Shown here one piece after another: positions 19,235 to 28,341 of a DNA stretch of 64,000 nucleotides. The stretch lies in NCBI RefSeq assembly GCF_030412015.1, contig NZ_JASNRD010000005.1, forward strand, positions 212,280 through 276,279. The letters are read 5' to 3'. The notes beneath the pieces were generated by a model. That model searched no databases. It was not told the origin of the DNA and saw only the letters and a program-made list of their open reading frames with translations. Position numbers and translations under genes: made by a program. Position 1 is the first letter of the stretch. Every line of letters begins with the position of its first letter. The stretch is from Massilia sp. YIM B02763 (lineage in GTDB: Bacteria > Pseudomonadota > Gammaproteobacteria > Burkholderiales > Burkholderiaceae_D).

Positions 19235-21772
19235 ATGAAACTGATCGTCATCGGCCACGGCATGGTGGGCCACAAATTCCTCGAGACGCTGTTCGCCGAT
19301 CCGCAGGCGGCGGACGGTGTCGACGTCACCGTCCTGTGCGAGGAGCCGCGCCCGGCCTACGACCGCGTGCACCTGTCCTCGTTCTTTTCCGGCACGACGG
19401 CCGATGCACTCTCGCTGGTCGCGCCCGGCTTCTTCGAACGGCACGCCGGCCGCATCGACCTGAAGCTCGATGCCAGGGCCGTCGAGATCGACCGCGCCGC
19501 CCGGACCGTGACGCTGGCCGACGGGGCCGTGCTGGCGTACGACAAGCTCGTCTTCGCCACCGGCTCGACCCCGTTCGTGCCGCCCGTGCCGGGCCGCGAA
19601 CGCGAGGATTGCTTCGTGTACCGCACCATCGAGGACCTGGAAGCGATGCTGGAATGCGGCGCGCGCGGCAAGTCCGGCGTCGTGGTCGGCGGCGGCCTGC
19701 TGGGCCTGGAATGTGCGAAAGCACTGCGCGACATGCAGTTGGACACCCACGTGGTCGAATTCGCGCCGCGCCTGATGGCCGTGCAGGTCGACGACCCGGG
19801 CGGCCGCATGCTGCGCACCAAGATCGAGGAACTGGGCGTGACCGTGCACACGCAGAAGAACACCTTGCGCATCGTCGACGGCGAGGCCGCCACGCACCGC
19901 ATGGAGTTCGCCGACGGCAGCGTTCTCGAGACGGACATGATCGTGTTCTCGGCCGGCATCCGCCCGCGCGACGAACTGGCGCGCGCCTGCGGCCTGGCCA
20001 TCGGCCCGCGCGGCGGCATCGCCATCGACGACGCCTGCCTGACCTCGGATGCGAACGTCTACGCCATCGGCGAATGCGCCGCCTGGAATGGCCAGACCTT
20101 CGGCCTCGTCGCCCCGGGCTACGACATGGCGCGCACCGTCGCCAAGGCGCTGCTCGGCCAGCAGGGAACCTTCGCCGGGGCCGACATGAGCACGAAGCTG
20201 AAGCTGATGGGCGTGGACGTGGCCTCGATCGGCGACGCGCATGCCGCCGCGCCGGGCGCGCGCAGCTTCCAGTACACGGACGAGCGCAAGCAGGTGTATA
20301 AAAAAATCGTCGTGTCCGACTGCGGCAAGCGCCTGCTGGGCGCCGTGCTGGTCGGCGACGCGGCGGAGTACGGCACGCTGCTGCAGATGATGCTGAACGG
20401 GATCGCGCTGCCGGAAGCGCCGGAATTCCTGATCCTGCCCCAGGCGGAAGGGGGCGCGCGCCCGGCCATCGGCGTCGACGCGCTGCCGGCCACGGCCCAG
20501 GTCTGCTCCTGCAACGCCGTCACCAAGGGCGCGATCGCGGACGCGGTGGCCGCCGGCGCCTGCGACATCGGCGCCATCAAGGCCTGCACCAACGCCGGCA
20601 CGTCCTGCGGCGGCTGCGTGCCGCTCGTCACCCAGATCATGAAGGCGGAAATGCAGAAAGCGGGCCTCGCCGTCAGCAACCACCTGTGCGAGCACTTCCC
20701 GTATTCGCGCCAGGAACTGCACCACCTGGTGCGCGTGGGCGGGATCAAGGATTTCGGCACGCTGCTGCACAAGCATGGCAAGGGCCTGGGCTGCGACATC
20801 TGCAAGCCCGTCGCCGCCAACATCCTGGCCTCGACCTGGAACGACTTCGTGCTCAAGCCGAAGCACGCCAGCCTGCAGGATTCGAACGACTACTTCCTCG
20901 GCAATATCCAGAAGGACGGCACGTATTCCGTCGTGCCGCGCATGCCGGGCGGCGAAGTGACGCCGGACGGCCTGATCGCCGTCGGCCAGGTCGCCAAGAA
21001 ATACGGCTTGTACACCAAGGTCACGGGCGGCCAGCGCGTCGACCTGTTCGGCGCGCGCGTGGACCAGCTGCCCGCCATCTGGGAAGAACTGATCGCGGCC
21101 GGCTTCGAATCCGGCCACGCCTACGGCAAGTCGCTGCGCACGGTGAAGTCCTGCGTCGGCTCGACCTGGTGCCGATACGGCGTGGGCGATTCGGTCGGCT
21201 TCGCCATCGCGCTGGAGAACCGCTATAAAGGCTTGCGCGCGCCGCACAAGATCAAGTTCGGCGTCTCCGGCTGCACGCGCGAATGCGCGGAGGCGCAGGG
21301 CAAGGACGTCGGCCTGATCGCCACCGACAAGGGCTGGAACCTGTACGTGTGCGGCAACGGCGGCATGAAGCCGCGCCATGCGGAACTGCTGGCTTCGAAC
21401 CTGGACGAAGCCCAGGTCGTGCAGCTGGTCGACCGTTTCCTGATGTTCTACGTGCGCACCGCGGACCGCCTGCAGCGCACCAGCACCTGGCGCGAGAACC
21501 TCGAGGGCGGCCTGGATTACCTGAAGCAGGTCGTCGTCGACGACAGGCTGGGCATCGCCGCCGAACTGGAAGCGGACATGCAACGCGTCGTCGACACCTA
21601 CGAGGACGAATGGAAGAACGCCGTCGAGGACCCGGCCGTGCGGCGCCGCTTCCAGACCTTCGTGAACAGCGACGCCGTGGACGACGACGTCGTGTTCGTG
21701 CCGGAGCGGGGCCAGATCCGTCCCGCCACCATCGAGGAACGCCGCCGCACCATTCCCATCGCAGTCGCTTGA
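19235..21772 (+). CDS. nirB: Assimilatory nitrite reductase large subunit NirB
   Basis: An 845-residue cytosolic NAD(P)H-dependent nitrite reductase. In order it has an N-terminal FAD/NAD module (VIGHGMVGHKFLE, FATGSTPFVPP, VVGGGLLGLECA), a BFD-type [2Fe-2S] domain with cysteines in VCSCNAV and TSCGGCVP (about residues 425-470), and the siroheme/[4Fe-4S] domain with SCVGSTWCRYG and GVSGCTRECAEAQGKD. Nitrite is reduced to ammonium using six electrons. AAGGAGTCCGAGC precedes the ATG, and nirD follows after 19 bases. Siroheme synthesis genes are not in the window. Confidence 0.95.
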   Translation: MKLIVIGHGMVGHKFLETLFADPQAADGVDVTVLCEEPRPAYDRVHLSSFFSGTTADALSLVAPGFFERHAGRIDLKLDARAVEIDRAARTVTLADGAVLAYDKLVFATGSTPFVPPVPGREREDCFVYRTIEDLEAMLECGARGKSGVVVGGGLLGLECAKALRDMQLDTHVVEFAPRLMAVQVDDPGGRMLRTKIEELGVTVHTQKNTLRIVDGEAATHRMEFADGSVLETDMIVFSAGIRPRDELARACGLAIGPRGGIAIDDACLTSDANVYAIGECAAWNGQTFGLVAPGYDMARTVAKALLGQQGTFAGADMSTKLKLMGVDVASIGDAHAAAPGARSFQYTDERKQVYKKIVVSDCGKRLLGAVLVGDAAEYGTLLQMMLNGIALPEAPEFLILPQAEGGARPAIGVDALPATAQVCSCNAVTKGAIADAVAAGACDIGAIKACTNAGTSCGGCVPLVTQIMKAEMQKAGLAVSNHLCEHFPYSRQELHHLVRVGGIKDFGTLLHKHGKGLGCDICKPVAANILASTWNDFVLKPKHASLQDSNDYFLGNIQKDGTYSVVPRMPGGEVTPDGLIAVGQVAKKYGLYTKVTGGQRVDLFGARVDQLPAIWEELIAAGFESGHAYGKSLRTVKSCVGSTWCRYGVGDSVGFAIALENRYKGLRAPHKIKFGVSGCTRECAEAQGKDVGLIATDKGWNLYVCGNGGMKPRHAELLASNLDEAQVVQLVDRFLMFYVRTADRLQRTSTWRENLEGGLDYLKQVVVDDRLGIAAELEADMQRVVDTYEDEWKNAVEDPAVRRRFQTFVNSDAVDDDVVFVPERGQIRPATIEERRRTIPIAVA

Positions 21773-21791
21773 GAAGCACAAGGAGAACGCC

Positions 21792-22142
21792 ATGCACCGT
21801 GACATCGCATTGACCAGGGAGTGGAGCCCCGTCTGCCCGCTGGAGCGCATCGTGCCCGACACGGGCGTGTGCGCCCTGCTGAACGGGCGCCAGGTGGCCG
21901 TGTTCCGCGTGGGCGACGCAGCGCCGCGCCTGTTCGCCATCGATAACTTCGACCCGAACGCGCACGCCGCCGTGCTGTCGCGCGGCCTGGTCGGCAGCCT
22001 GGGCGAGCGCATCGTCGTCGCCTCGCCGATCTACAAGCAGCATTTCGACCTGCAGACGGGCGAGTGCCTGGAGGCGCCGCACAACTCCGTCGCCAGCTAC
22101 CCCGTGCGCGTCGAGGACGGCCACGTCTGGGTGGGAGCCTAG
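21792..22142 (+). CDS. nirD: Nitrite reductase small subunit NirD
   Basis: A 116-residue Rieske-fold protein that partners NirB. It reads WSPVCPLERIVPDTGVCALL at the start and ends in YPVRVEDGHVWVGA. The usual Rieske cysteine and histidine ligands are absent, which is normal for NirD. An AAGGAG lies upstream. It is separated by two bases from the next gene, so translation is probably coupled. Confidence 0.93.
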   Translation: MHRDIALTREWSPVCPLERIVPDTGVCALLNGRQVAVFRVGDAAPRLFAIDNFDPNAHAAVLSRGLVGSLGERIVVASPIYKQHFDLQTGECLEAPHNSVASYPVRVEDGHVWVGA

Positions 22143-22144
22143 CC

Positions 22145-23368
22145 ATGACGGCGCCGCGCTCGCAGTCGCTCGTCGTGATCGGCAACGGCATGGCCGGCAT
22201 GCGCACGGTCGAGGAACTGTTGAAGCTCGCGCCGGACATGTACCGCATCACCGTGTTCGGCGCCGAGCCGCACGGCAACTACAACCGCATCCTGCTGTCG
22301 CCCGTGCTGGCCGGCGAGAAAACCGTCGACGAGATCATGCTGCACACGCGCGCCTGGTACGACGAGAAGGGCGTCACGCTGCACGCGGGCGACCCGGTCG
22401 TGCGCATCGACCGCAAGCGCCGCACCGTGCATGCGGCGTCGGGCCTGGCCATGGGCTACGACCGCCTGCTGATCGCGACGGGATCGAAGCCCTTCATCGT
22501 GCCCGTGCCGGGCCACGACCTGCCGGGCGTGATCGGTTTCCGCGATTTGCAGGACGTCGACACGATGCTGGCCGCGGCGCGCGCGGGCGGAAGGGCCGTC
22601 GTGATCGGCGGCGGCCTGCTCGGCCTGGAAGCGGCGAACGGCCTGCTGCGCCGCGGCATGGACGTGTCGGTCGTGCACGTCACGGGCAGCCTGATGAACC
22701 AGCAGCTCGATCCGCCCGCGGCCGAGCTGCTGCGCGCCAGCCTGGAGCGGCGCGGCCTGCGCATCCTGCTGAACCGCCAGACCGTCGAGATCGCGGGCGT
22801 GGGGCGCGCCCAGTCGGTAGTGTTCGAAGGCGACGAGGAGATCCCGGCCGACCTGGTCGTGATGGCGGCCGGCGTGCGTCCCAATATCGACCTGGCCCGG
22901 TCCGCGGGCCTGCATTGCGAGCGTGCCATCGTCGTCGACGACACGCTGCAGACCTACGACCCGCGCGTGTACGCGGTGGGCGAATGCGTGCAGCACCGGC
23001 GCGCGACCTTCGGCCTGGTGGCGCCGATCTGGGACCAGGCGCGCGTGTGCGCCGCCCACCTGGCGGGCGCCGGACACCGCCGCTACGTGCAGCAGGCCAC
23101 GGCCACCAAGTTGAAGGTGACGGGCGTGGACCTGTACTCGGCCGGCGACATCGTCGGCGGAGAAGGCAGCGAAGACCTGGTGCTGCGCGACCGCCGCGGC
23201 GGCGTGTACAAACGCCTGGTGGTCGCCGGCAACCGCCTGACGGGCGCCGTGCTGGTCGGCGACGTCGCCGACGGTCCCTGGTATTTCGACCTGATCCAGC
23301 GGCGCACCGACATCTCGTCGATGCGCGACCAACTGTTGTTCGGCCAGGCCTGCGCGACCGCGGCCTGA
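22145..23368 (+). CDS. NirB-like FAD/NAD(P)H reductase, probable electron-transfer subunit of nitrate reductase
   Basis: A 407-residue pyridine nucleotide-disulphide oxidoreductase. FAD- and NAD-binding motifs are VVIGNGMAGMRTVEELL, LIATGSKPFIVP, VVIGGGLLGLEAANGL and VYAVGECVQHRRATFGLV. It corresponds to the N-terminal half of NirB without the [2Fe-2S] or siroheme domains. Placed directly before the molybdenum nitrate reductase (15-base gap), it most likely delivers electrons from NAD(P)H to that enzyme, whose own C-terminus carries a BFD-like [2Fe-2S] domain. Homologous genes are called nasB or nasC in different species, so I assign no symbol. Confidence 0.85.
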   Translation: MTAPRSQSLVVIGNGMAGMRTVEELLKLAPDMYRITVFGAEPHGNYNRILLSPVLAGEKTVDEIMLHTRAWYDEKGVTLHAGDPVVRIDRKRRTVHAASGLAMGYDRLLIATGSKPFIVPVPGHDLPGVIGFRDLQDVDTMLAAARAGGRAVVIGGGLLGLEAANGLLRRGMDVSVVHVTGSLMNQQLDPPAAELLRASLERRGLRILLNRQTVEIAGVGRAQSVVFEGDEEIPADLVVMAAGVRPNIDLARSAGLHCERAIVVDDTLQTYDPRVYAVGECVQHRRATFGLVAPIWDQARVCAAHLAGAGHRRYVQQATATKLKVTGVDLYSAGDIVGGEGSEDLVLRDRRGGVYKRLVVAGNRLTGAVLVGDVADGPWYFDLIQRRTDISSMRDQLLFGQACATAA

Positions 23369-23383
23369 CGAGGAGTCCTGCGC

Positions 23384-26092
23384 ATGAAGCTGTCCGCCAT
23401 TCCCACCACCGTCAAGACCACCTGTCCGTACTGCGGCGTCGGCTGCGGCGTCGATGCCCGCGTGGGGGCGGACGGCGCACTGTCGATCGCCGGCGATGCC
23501 TCCCATCCGGCCAGCCAGGGCCGCCTGTGCGTGAAGGGTGCGGCGCTGGGCGAGACGGGCGGCCTGCAGGGCCGGCTGCTGGCGCCGATGCTGCGCGAGG
23601 ACGGCATGCTGCGCGAGGCCTCGTGGGACGAGGCGCTGGACCGGGTCGCCGGCGGCTTCGCCAGGATCATCGACGAGCACGGGCCGGACGCGGTGGCGCT
23701 GTACGTCTCCGGCCAGCTGCTCACCGAGGACTACTACATCGCCAACAAGTTCATGAAGGGCTACGTCGGCAGCGCCAATATCGACACCAACTCGCGCCTG
23801 TGCATGTCCTCGGCCGTGGCGGGCCACAAGCGCGCGTTCGGCGAGGACATCGTACCCGGCTGCTACGAGGACCTGGAGCTCGCGGACCTGCTGGTGCTGG
23901 TCGGCTCGAACGCCGCCTGGTGCCATCCGACGCTGTACCAGCGCATCGTGCGCGCCAAGGAAGCGCGCCCGCGGATGCAGGTGGTCGTCGTCGACCCGCG
24001 CCGCACGGCCACCTGCGACATCGCCGACCTGCACCTGCCCATCAAGCCCGGCACGGACGTGTGGCTGTTCGACGGCCTGCTTGCCCATCTCGCGGCGCAG
24101 CAGGCGGGGGATGCCGGGTTCGTCCACGCCCACACGGAAGGCCTGGCCGATGCGCTGGACGCGGCCGGCAAGGCCGGCTCCATCCTCGACGTGGCCAGGG
24201 CCTGCCGCATCGACCCGCAGCTCCTGCAGCGCTTCTACGCGCTGTTCGCGCGGACGGAGAAGACCGTCACGGCGTTCACGATGGGCGTGAACCAGTCCAG
24301 CAGCGGCGCCGACAAGGTCAATGCGATCATCAACTGCCACCTGTTCACGGGCCGCATCGGCAAGCCGGGCATGGGCCCGTTTTCCCTGACGGGCCAGCCG
24401 AACGCGATGGGCGGGCGCGAAGTGGGCGGCCTGGCGAACATGCTGGCCGCGCACATGGACCTCGAGGACGCGGACCAGCGCAATGCCGTGCAGGCGTTCT
24501 GGGCGTCGCCGCGCATGGCGGACAAGCCCGGCCTGAAGGCGGTCGACCTGTTCCGCGCCATCGAGGAGGGCAGGATCAAGGCCGTGTGGATCATGGCCAC
24601 CAATCCCCTCGTGAGCCTGCCGGACGCCGAGCAGGCGCGGCGCGCGCTGGAACGATGCGAGCTGGTGGTGGCGTCCGACATCGTGCTGGGCACCGACACG
24701 AACGCGGCGGCCCACGTGCTGCTGCCGGCGCTGGGCTGGGGCGAGAAGGACGGTACCGTCACCAATTCCGAGCGCTGCATCTCGCGCCAGCGCGCCTTCC
24801 TGGCCGCACCCGGCGGCGCGCGCGCCGACTGGGATATCGTCTGCGACGTGGCCCGGCGCATGGGGTTCGCGGGCTTCGACTTCATGGCGCCGCACCAGAT
24901 CTTCGACGAGCACGCGCGCCTGTCGACGTGGCGCAACGGCACGAATGGAGGACGGCGCCGTCTGTTCGACATCGGCGGCCTGGCCGGCATGACGCGCGCC
25001 GACTACGATGCGCTCGAACCGGTGCAGTGGCCCGTGCGCGTGCCGGGCGGCTCGACGGCGCGCCTGCTGGGGGATGGCCGCTTCGCCCACCCGGACGGCA
25101 AGGCGCGCTTCGTACCGACGGCGCCGCGCCTGCCTGCGCACCTGCCGGACGATGAATTCCCCCTGGTGCTGAACACGGGCCGCGTGCGCGACCAGTGGCA
25201 CACGATGACGCGCACCGGACGCGCGCCGCGGCTGGCCGAGCACGTGCCGGAACCGTTCGTCGACCTGCACCCGCAGGATGCGCTGCTGTGCGGCGTGAAG
25301 GCGGGGGAGCTGGCGCGCGTGACGAGCAGATGGGGCGCCGTGGTGGCGCGGGTGCAGCACGGCGGCGGCATCGCCCGCGGCAGCGCCTTCATGCCGATCC
25401 ACTGGAGCGCGCAGACGGCGTCCGACGCGCGCGTGGGCACCGTCGTCAACCCGGCCGTCGATCCCGTCTCGGGCGAGCCGGAATTCAAGCACACGCCCGT
25501 GCGCATCGAACCGTTCGGCGTGGCCTGGTACGGCTTCATCCTGAGCCGCGCGGAACTGCCCCTGCGGGAAGCGGCGCACTGGACCCGCATCCAGGGCAGC
25601 GGCTTCGTCCGCTACGAACTGGCGGGACGCCTGCCGTTCGCCCAGTCGGCCGACTGGACGCGCGCGCTGCTGGGTCTGGGCGAGGACGACGAGGACGCCG
25701 ACTGGATCGAGGTCGAGGACCGGAGCGGCGGCGTGGTGCGCGCGGCCCACCTCGTCGACGGAAGGATCCAGGCCTGCCTGTTCGTGTCGCAGCGCCAGGA
25801 CCTGCCGGCGCGGGCCTGGCTGGCCTCGCTGTTCGCGCAGGAGGCCTTGACGCAGGCCGACCGCCTGGCCCTGTTGTCGGGCCGCGCGAAAGCGGCGGCC
25901 GAGGATCCGGGACCGACCGTGTGCTCCTGCTTCGGCGTGGGCAGGAAGACGATCGGGATCGCCATCCGGCAGCACGGTTGCCGCGACGCCGCCGCCGTCA
26001 CGGCCTGCACCAAGGCGGGCGGCAATTGCGGTTCCTGCGTGCCGGAGATCCGCGCGCTGCTGGCCGAGGCGGCGCACATCGCGGAAGTCTAG
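23384..26092 (+). CDS. Assimilatory nitrate reductase catalytic subunit
   Basis: A 902-residue molybdopterin enzyme reducing nitrate to nitrite in the cytosol. The N-terminal [4Fe-4S] site is CPYCGVGCGV with the later cysteine in GRLCVKGAALG. Molybdopterin-guanine-dinucleotide regions include DTNSRLCMSSAVAGHKRAFG, FTMGVNQSSSGADKVNAIIN and GQPNAMGGREVGGLANML. The C-terminal 60 residues add a BFD-like [2Fe-2S] domain with TVCSCFGVGRKTIG and CTKAGGNCGSCVPEIR. There is no Tat signal, as expected for the assimilatory type. It is the last gene of the nas operon; its stop codon overlaps the stop of the convergent LysR gene by four bases. Confidence 0.94.
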   Translation: MKLSAIPTTVKTTCPYCGVGCGVDARVGADGALSIAGDASHPASQGRLCVKGAALGETGGLQGRLLAPMLREDGMLREASWDEALDRVAGGFARIIDEHGPDAVALYVSGQLLTEDYYIANKFMKGYVGSANIDTNSRLCMSSAVAGHKRAFGEDIVPGCYEDLELADLLVLVGSNAAWCHPTLYQRIVRAKEARPRMQVVVVDPRRTATCDIADLHLPIKPGTDVWLFDGLLAHLAAQQAGDAGFVHAHTEGLADALDAAGKAGSILDVARACRIDPQLLQRFYALFARTEKTVTAFTMGVNQSSSGADKVNAIINCHLFTGRIGKPGMGPFSLTGQPNAMGGREVGGLANMLAAHMDLEDADQRNAVQAFWASPRMADKPGLKAVDLFRAIEEGRIKAVWIMATNPLVSLPDAEQARRALERCELVVASDIVLGTDTNAAAHVLLPALGWGEKDGTVTNSERCISRQRAFLAAPGGARADWDIVCDVARRMGFAGFDFMAPHQIFDEHARLSTWRNGTNGGRRRLFDIGGLAGMTRADYDALEPVQWPVRVPGGSTARLLGDGRFAHPDGKARFVPTAPRLPAHLPDDEFPLVLNTGRVRDQWHTMTRTGRAPRLAEHVPEPFVDLHPQDALLCGVKAGELARVTSRWGAVVARVQHGGGIARGSAFMPIHWSAQTASDARVGTVVNPAVDPVSGEPEFKHTPVRIEPFGVAWYGFILSRAELPLREAAHWTRIQGSGFVRYELAGRLPFAQSADWTRALLGLGEDDEDADWIEVEDRSGGVVRAAHLVDGRIQACLFVSQRQDLPARAWLASLFAQEALTQADRLALLSGRAKAAAEDPGPTVCSCFGVGRKTIGIAIRQHGCRDAAAVTACTKAGGNCGSCVPEIRALLAEAAHIAEV

Positions 26093-27033
26093 CCCAGCGG
26101 GGCGATGCCGAACGCCTGCGGCACGGCCACGCGCATGATGTCGATGAAGCGGCGCAGGCGCGCCGGGTAGAAGCGGGCCGGCGGGTAGATCAGCCAGATC
26201 GGCAGCGGCGCCGCCTGCCACTGCGGCACCAGCTGCACCAGGCGGCCGCTGTCCAGTTCCTCGCGCAGCGCCCAGGACGAGCCAAGCGCCACGCCCACGC
26301 CCATCACGGCGGCATTGCGCAGCGCGTACAGGTTGTCCGTGTACAGGCGCGGGCGGATCGCCAGCTGCGTCGTGCGGCCATTCTGCGCATGCGTGAGCGT
26401 CACCTGGTCGCGGTAAAAATTGCTGGCAGAGATCCAGGGCAGGGCGGGCAGCGCGTCCGGGTGGTCCGGCACGGCAATGCCTTCAAGCAGGGTGGGCGCC
26501 GCCACGACGATGCGCGGCACGTCGCCCAGGCGCAGCGCCACCATGTCCGGCGGCGGATCGTCGCCCACGCGGATCATGCAGTCGATGCCCTGGCCGATCA
26601 GGTCCGGCACGCGGTCGTGCAGCGTCCACTCCACCGTCATGCGCGGATAGCGCCCCAGGTACTCGGCCAGCGGCGCCACGAGCTGCTGCTGGCCGAAGGC
26701 ATGCGGGGCGATCACCCGCAACAGGCCCACCGGCTCGTCGCCGGCGCCGCGGATCTCGCTCTCGAATTCCTGCCAGCCGGCCAGCAACTCCTTGGCCCGC
26801 GCATAGCAGCGCATGCCGTCGTCGGTCAGCGCCATCGCGTGGGTGGAACGCTGCAGCAGGCGCACGCCCAGCGATTTCTCCAATGCCTTCAGGCGCCGGC
26901 TGACGGTCGGCTGCGTCGTCTCCAGCAGGCGCGCCGCCGCCGACAAGCTGCCGGCGTCCACGATGCGGACGAAGGTCTCGACCAGCATCATACGGTCGGC
27001 GGATGATATTCCGGGGGAGCTCTCTACGTTCAT
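26089..27033 (-). CDS. LysR family transcriptional regulator
   Basis: A 314-residue regulator of the single-repeat LysR type (PecT/AaeR-like group). The helix-turn-helix reads FVRIVDAGSLSAAARLLETT then QPTVSRRLKALEKSLGVRLL, and the effector domain begins near VGLLRVIAPHAFG. It is divergent from the MFS gene at 27127 with 93 bases between, and convergent with the nas operon, so it more likely controls the MFS transporter than nitrate genes. A perfect inverted repeat overlaps its start codon, which suggests autoregulation. Confidence 0.85.
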   Translation of the reverse strand: MNVESSPGISSADRMMLVETFVRIVDAGSLSAAARLLETTQPTVSRRLKALEKSLGVRLLQRSTHAMALTDDGMRCYARAKELLAGWQEFESEIRGAGDEPVGLLRVIAPHAFGQQQLVAPLAEYLGRYPRMTVEWTLHDRVPDLIGQGIDCMIRVGDDPPPDMVALRLGDVPRIVVAAPTLLEGIAVPDHPDALPALPWISASNFYRDQVTLTHAQNGRTTQLAIRPRLYTDNLYALRNAAVMGVGVALGSSWALREELDSGRLVQLVPQWQAAPLPIWLIYPPARFYPARLRRFIDIMRVAVPQAFGIAPLG

Positions 27034-27046
27034 ACGCTCATCGTAT
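27032..27046. promoter_or_regulatory. LysR-type operator overlapping the regulator's start codon
   Basis: ATACG-CTCAT-CGTAT is a perfect 5-bp inverted repeat with a five-base spacer, containing the T-N11-A pattern of LysR boxes (T at 27033, A at 27045). It covers the first codon of the minus-strand LysR gene and lies 80 bp before the divergent MFS gene. Assignment to this regulator is inference. Confidence 0.45.
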
Positions 27047-27126
27047 AACAGTTCTGCCGTCCATGTGGCTACCGCGCTGCAGCATGGCTGCGCATAATGC
27101 ACCCCATCGAACAAGAAGGAATGCAC

Positions 27127-28338
27127 ATGAACACCACCACCACCACCACCACGATGCCACGGCAGGCGACCCTGTCCGGCCCGCTGACGTTCCTGCTCGC
27201 GGCCGGCACCGGCCTGTCCGTCGCCGCGCTGTACTACAGCCAGCCGACGCTGGGCGTGCTGGCCGGCGACCTGAACGCCGACCCGCGCGCCGTCGGCTGG
27301 ATCCCGACGCTGACCCAGTTCGGCTATGCGCTGGGCCTGCTGCTGCTGGCGCCGCTGGGCGACCGCTACGACCGCCGCAACATCATCGTGGCCAAGGCGC
27401 TGGTGCTGGCCGCCGCGCTGCTGCTGACGGGCTTCGCGCCGACGCTGGGCGTGCTGCTGGGCGCGAGCCTGCTGGTGGGCCTGTTCGCCACCGTGGCCCA
27501 GGACATCGTCCCGGCCGCCGCGACGCTGGCCCAGCCGGAACACCGCGGCAAGGCCGTCGGCACCGTGATGACGGGCCTGCTGCTGGGCATCCTGCTGTCG
27601 CGCGTCGTCAGCGGCTTCGTGGCCGAGCACTGGGGCTGGCGCGCCGTGTTCGTGGCGGCGTCGATCGGCGTCGTCGCGATGGCGGGCGTGATGGCGCGCT
27701 TCCTGCCGCACTTCGCCCCGACCAGCCAGGTGAGCTATCCGGCCCTGCTGCAGTCGCTGGCTGCGTTGTGGAAGGAACACCGCAAGCTGCGCCTGGCCGC
27801 GCTGGCCCAGGGCCTGCTGTCGGTCGGTTTCTCGGCATTCTGGTCGACGCTGGCCGTGATGCTGCACGGCGCCCCGTTCCACCTCGGCTCGGCCGCGGCC
27901 GGTTCGTTCGGCCTGGCCGGCGCCGTGGGCGCCCTGGCCGCGCCGTTCGCCGGCCGCCTGGCCGACAGCCGCGGCGCCGAATGGGTGACGCGCGTCGCCG
28001 CCATCGTCACCGTGGGTTCGTTCGCCATCATGTTCGCCATGCCGGCCCTGTCCACCCCGTTGCAGCTGGCGCTGCTGGCGCTGGCCACCATCGGCTTCGA
28101 CCTGGGCGTGCAAGCGAGCCTGATCGCACACCAGACCATCGTGTTCGGCATCGCCCCGGAATCGCGCAGCCGCCTGAATGCGATCCTGATGACGAGCGTG
28201 TTCGTCGGCATGGCCACGGGCGGCGCGCTCGGCGCCCAGGCGCTGGCCGCATGGGGCTGGAACGGCGTGGTGCTGCTGGCCGTGGCCGCCGCGCTGGCCG
28301 CCCTGGCGGTGCGGATCAAGGCCGCCTCGGCCAGCTGA
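27127..28338 (+). CDS. MFS transporter (DHA1/YbcL-like drug or metabolite exporter)
   Basis: A 403-residue major facilitator with 12 predicted helices. The A motif is seen as PLGDRYDRRNIIVAKAL after helix 2, and the second half begins near KLRLAALAQGLLSVGFSAF. Start choice: AAGGA stands six bases before the ATG at 27127, while 27097 and 27121 are poorly placed. The N-terminus is odd, with a run of seven threonines encoded by six ACC codons plus ACG, followed by a further ATG (27154) that could also start the protein. Substrate unknown; regulation by the divergent LysR is likely. Confidence 0.85.
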   Translation: MNTTTTTTTMPRQATLSGPLTFLLAAGTGLSVAALYYSQPTLGVLAGDLNADPRAVGWIPTLTQFGYALGLLLLAPLGDRYDRRNIIVAKALVLAAALLLTGFAPTLGVLLGASLLVGLFATVAQDIVPAAATLAQPEHRGKAVGTVMTGLLLGILLSRVVSGFVAEHWGWRAVFVAASIGVVAMAGVMARFLPHFAPTSQVSYPALLQSLAALWKEHRKLRLAALAQGLLSVGFSAFWSTLAVMLHGAPFHLGSAAAGSFGLAGAVGALAAPFAGRLADSRGAEWVTRVAAIVTVGSFAIMFAMPALSTPLQLALLALATIGFDLGVQASLIAHQTIVFGIAPESRSRLNAILMTSVFVGMATGGALGAQALAAWGWNGVVLLAVAAALAALAVRIKAASAS

Positions 28339-28341
28339 GGC

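Noticed and set aside
22139..26221. A 1360-residue open frame antisense to nirD, the FAD reductase and the nitrate reductase
   Set aside because: It is rich in Arg, Ala, His and Gly with no domain, and opposes genes with complete motifs. Long antisense frames are expected at this GC content.
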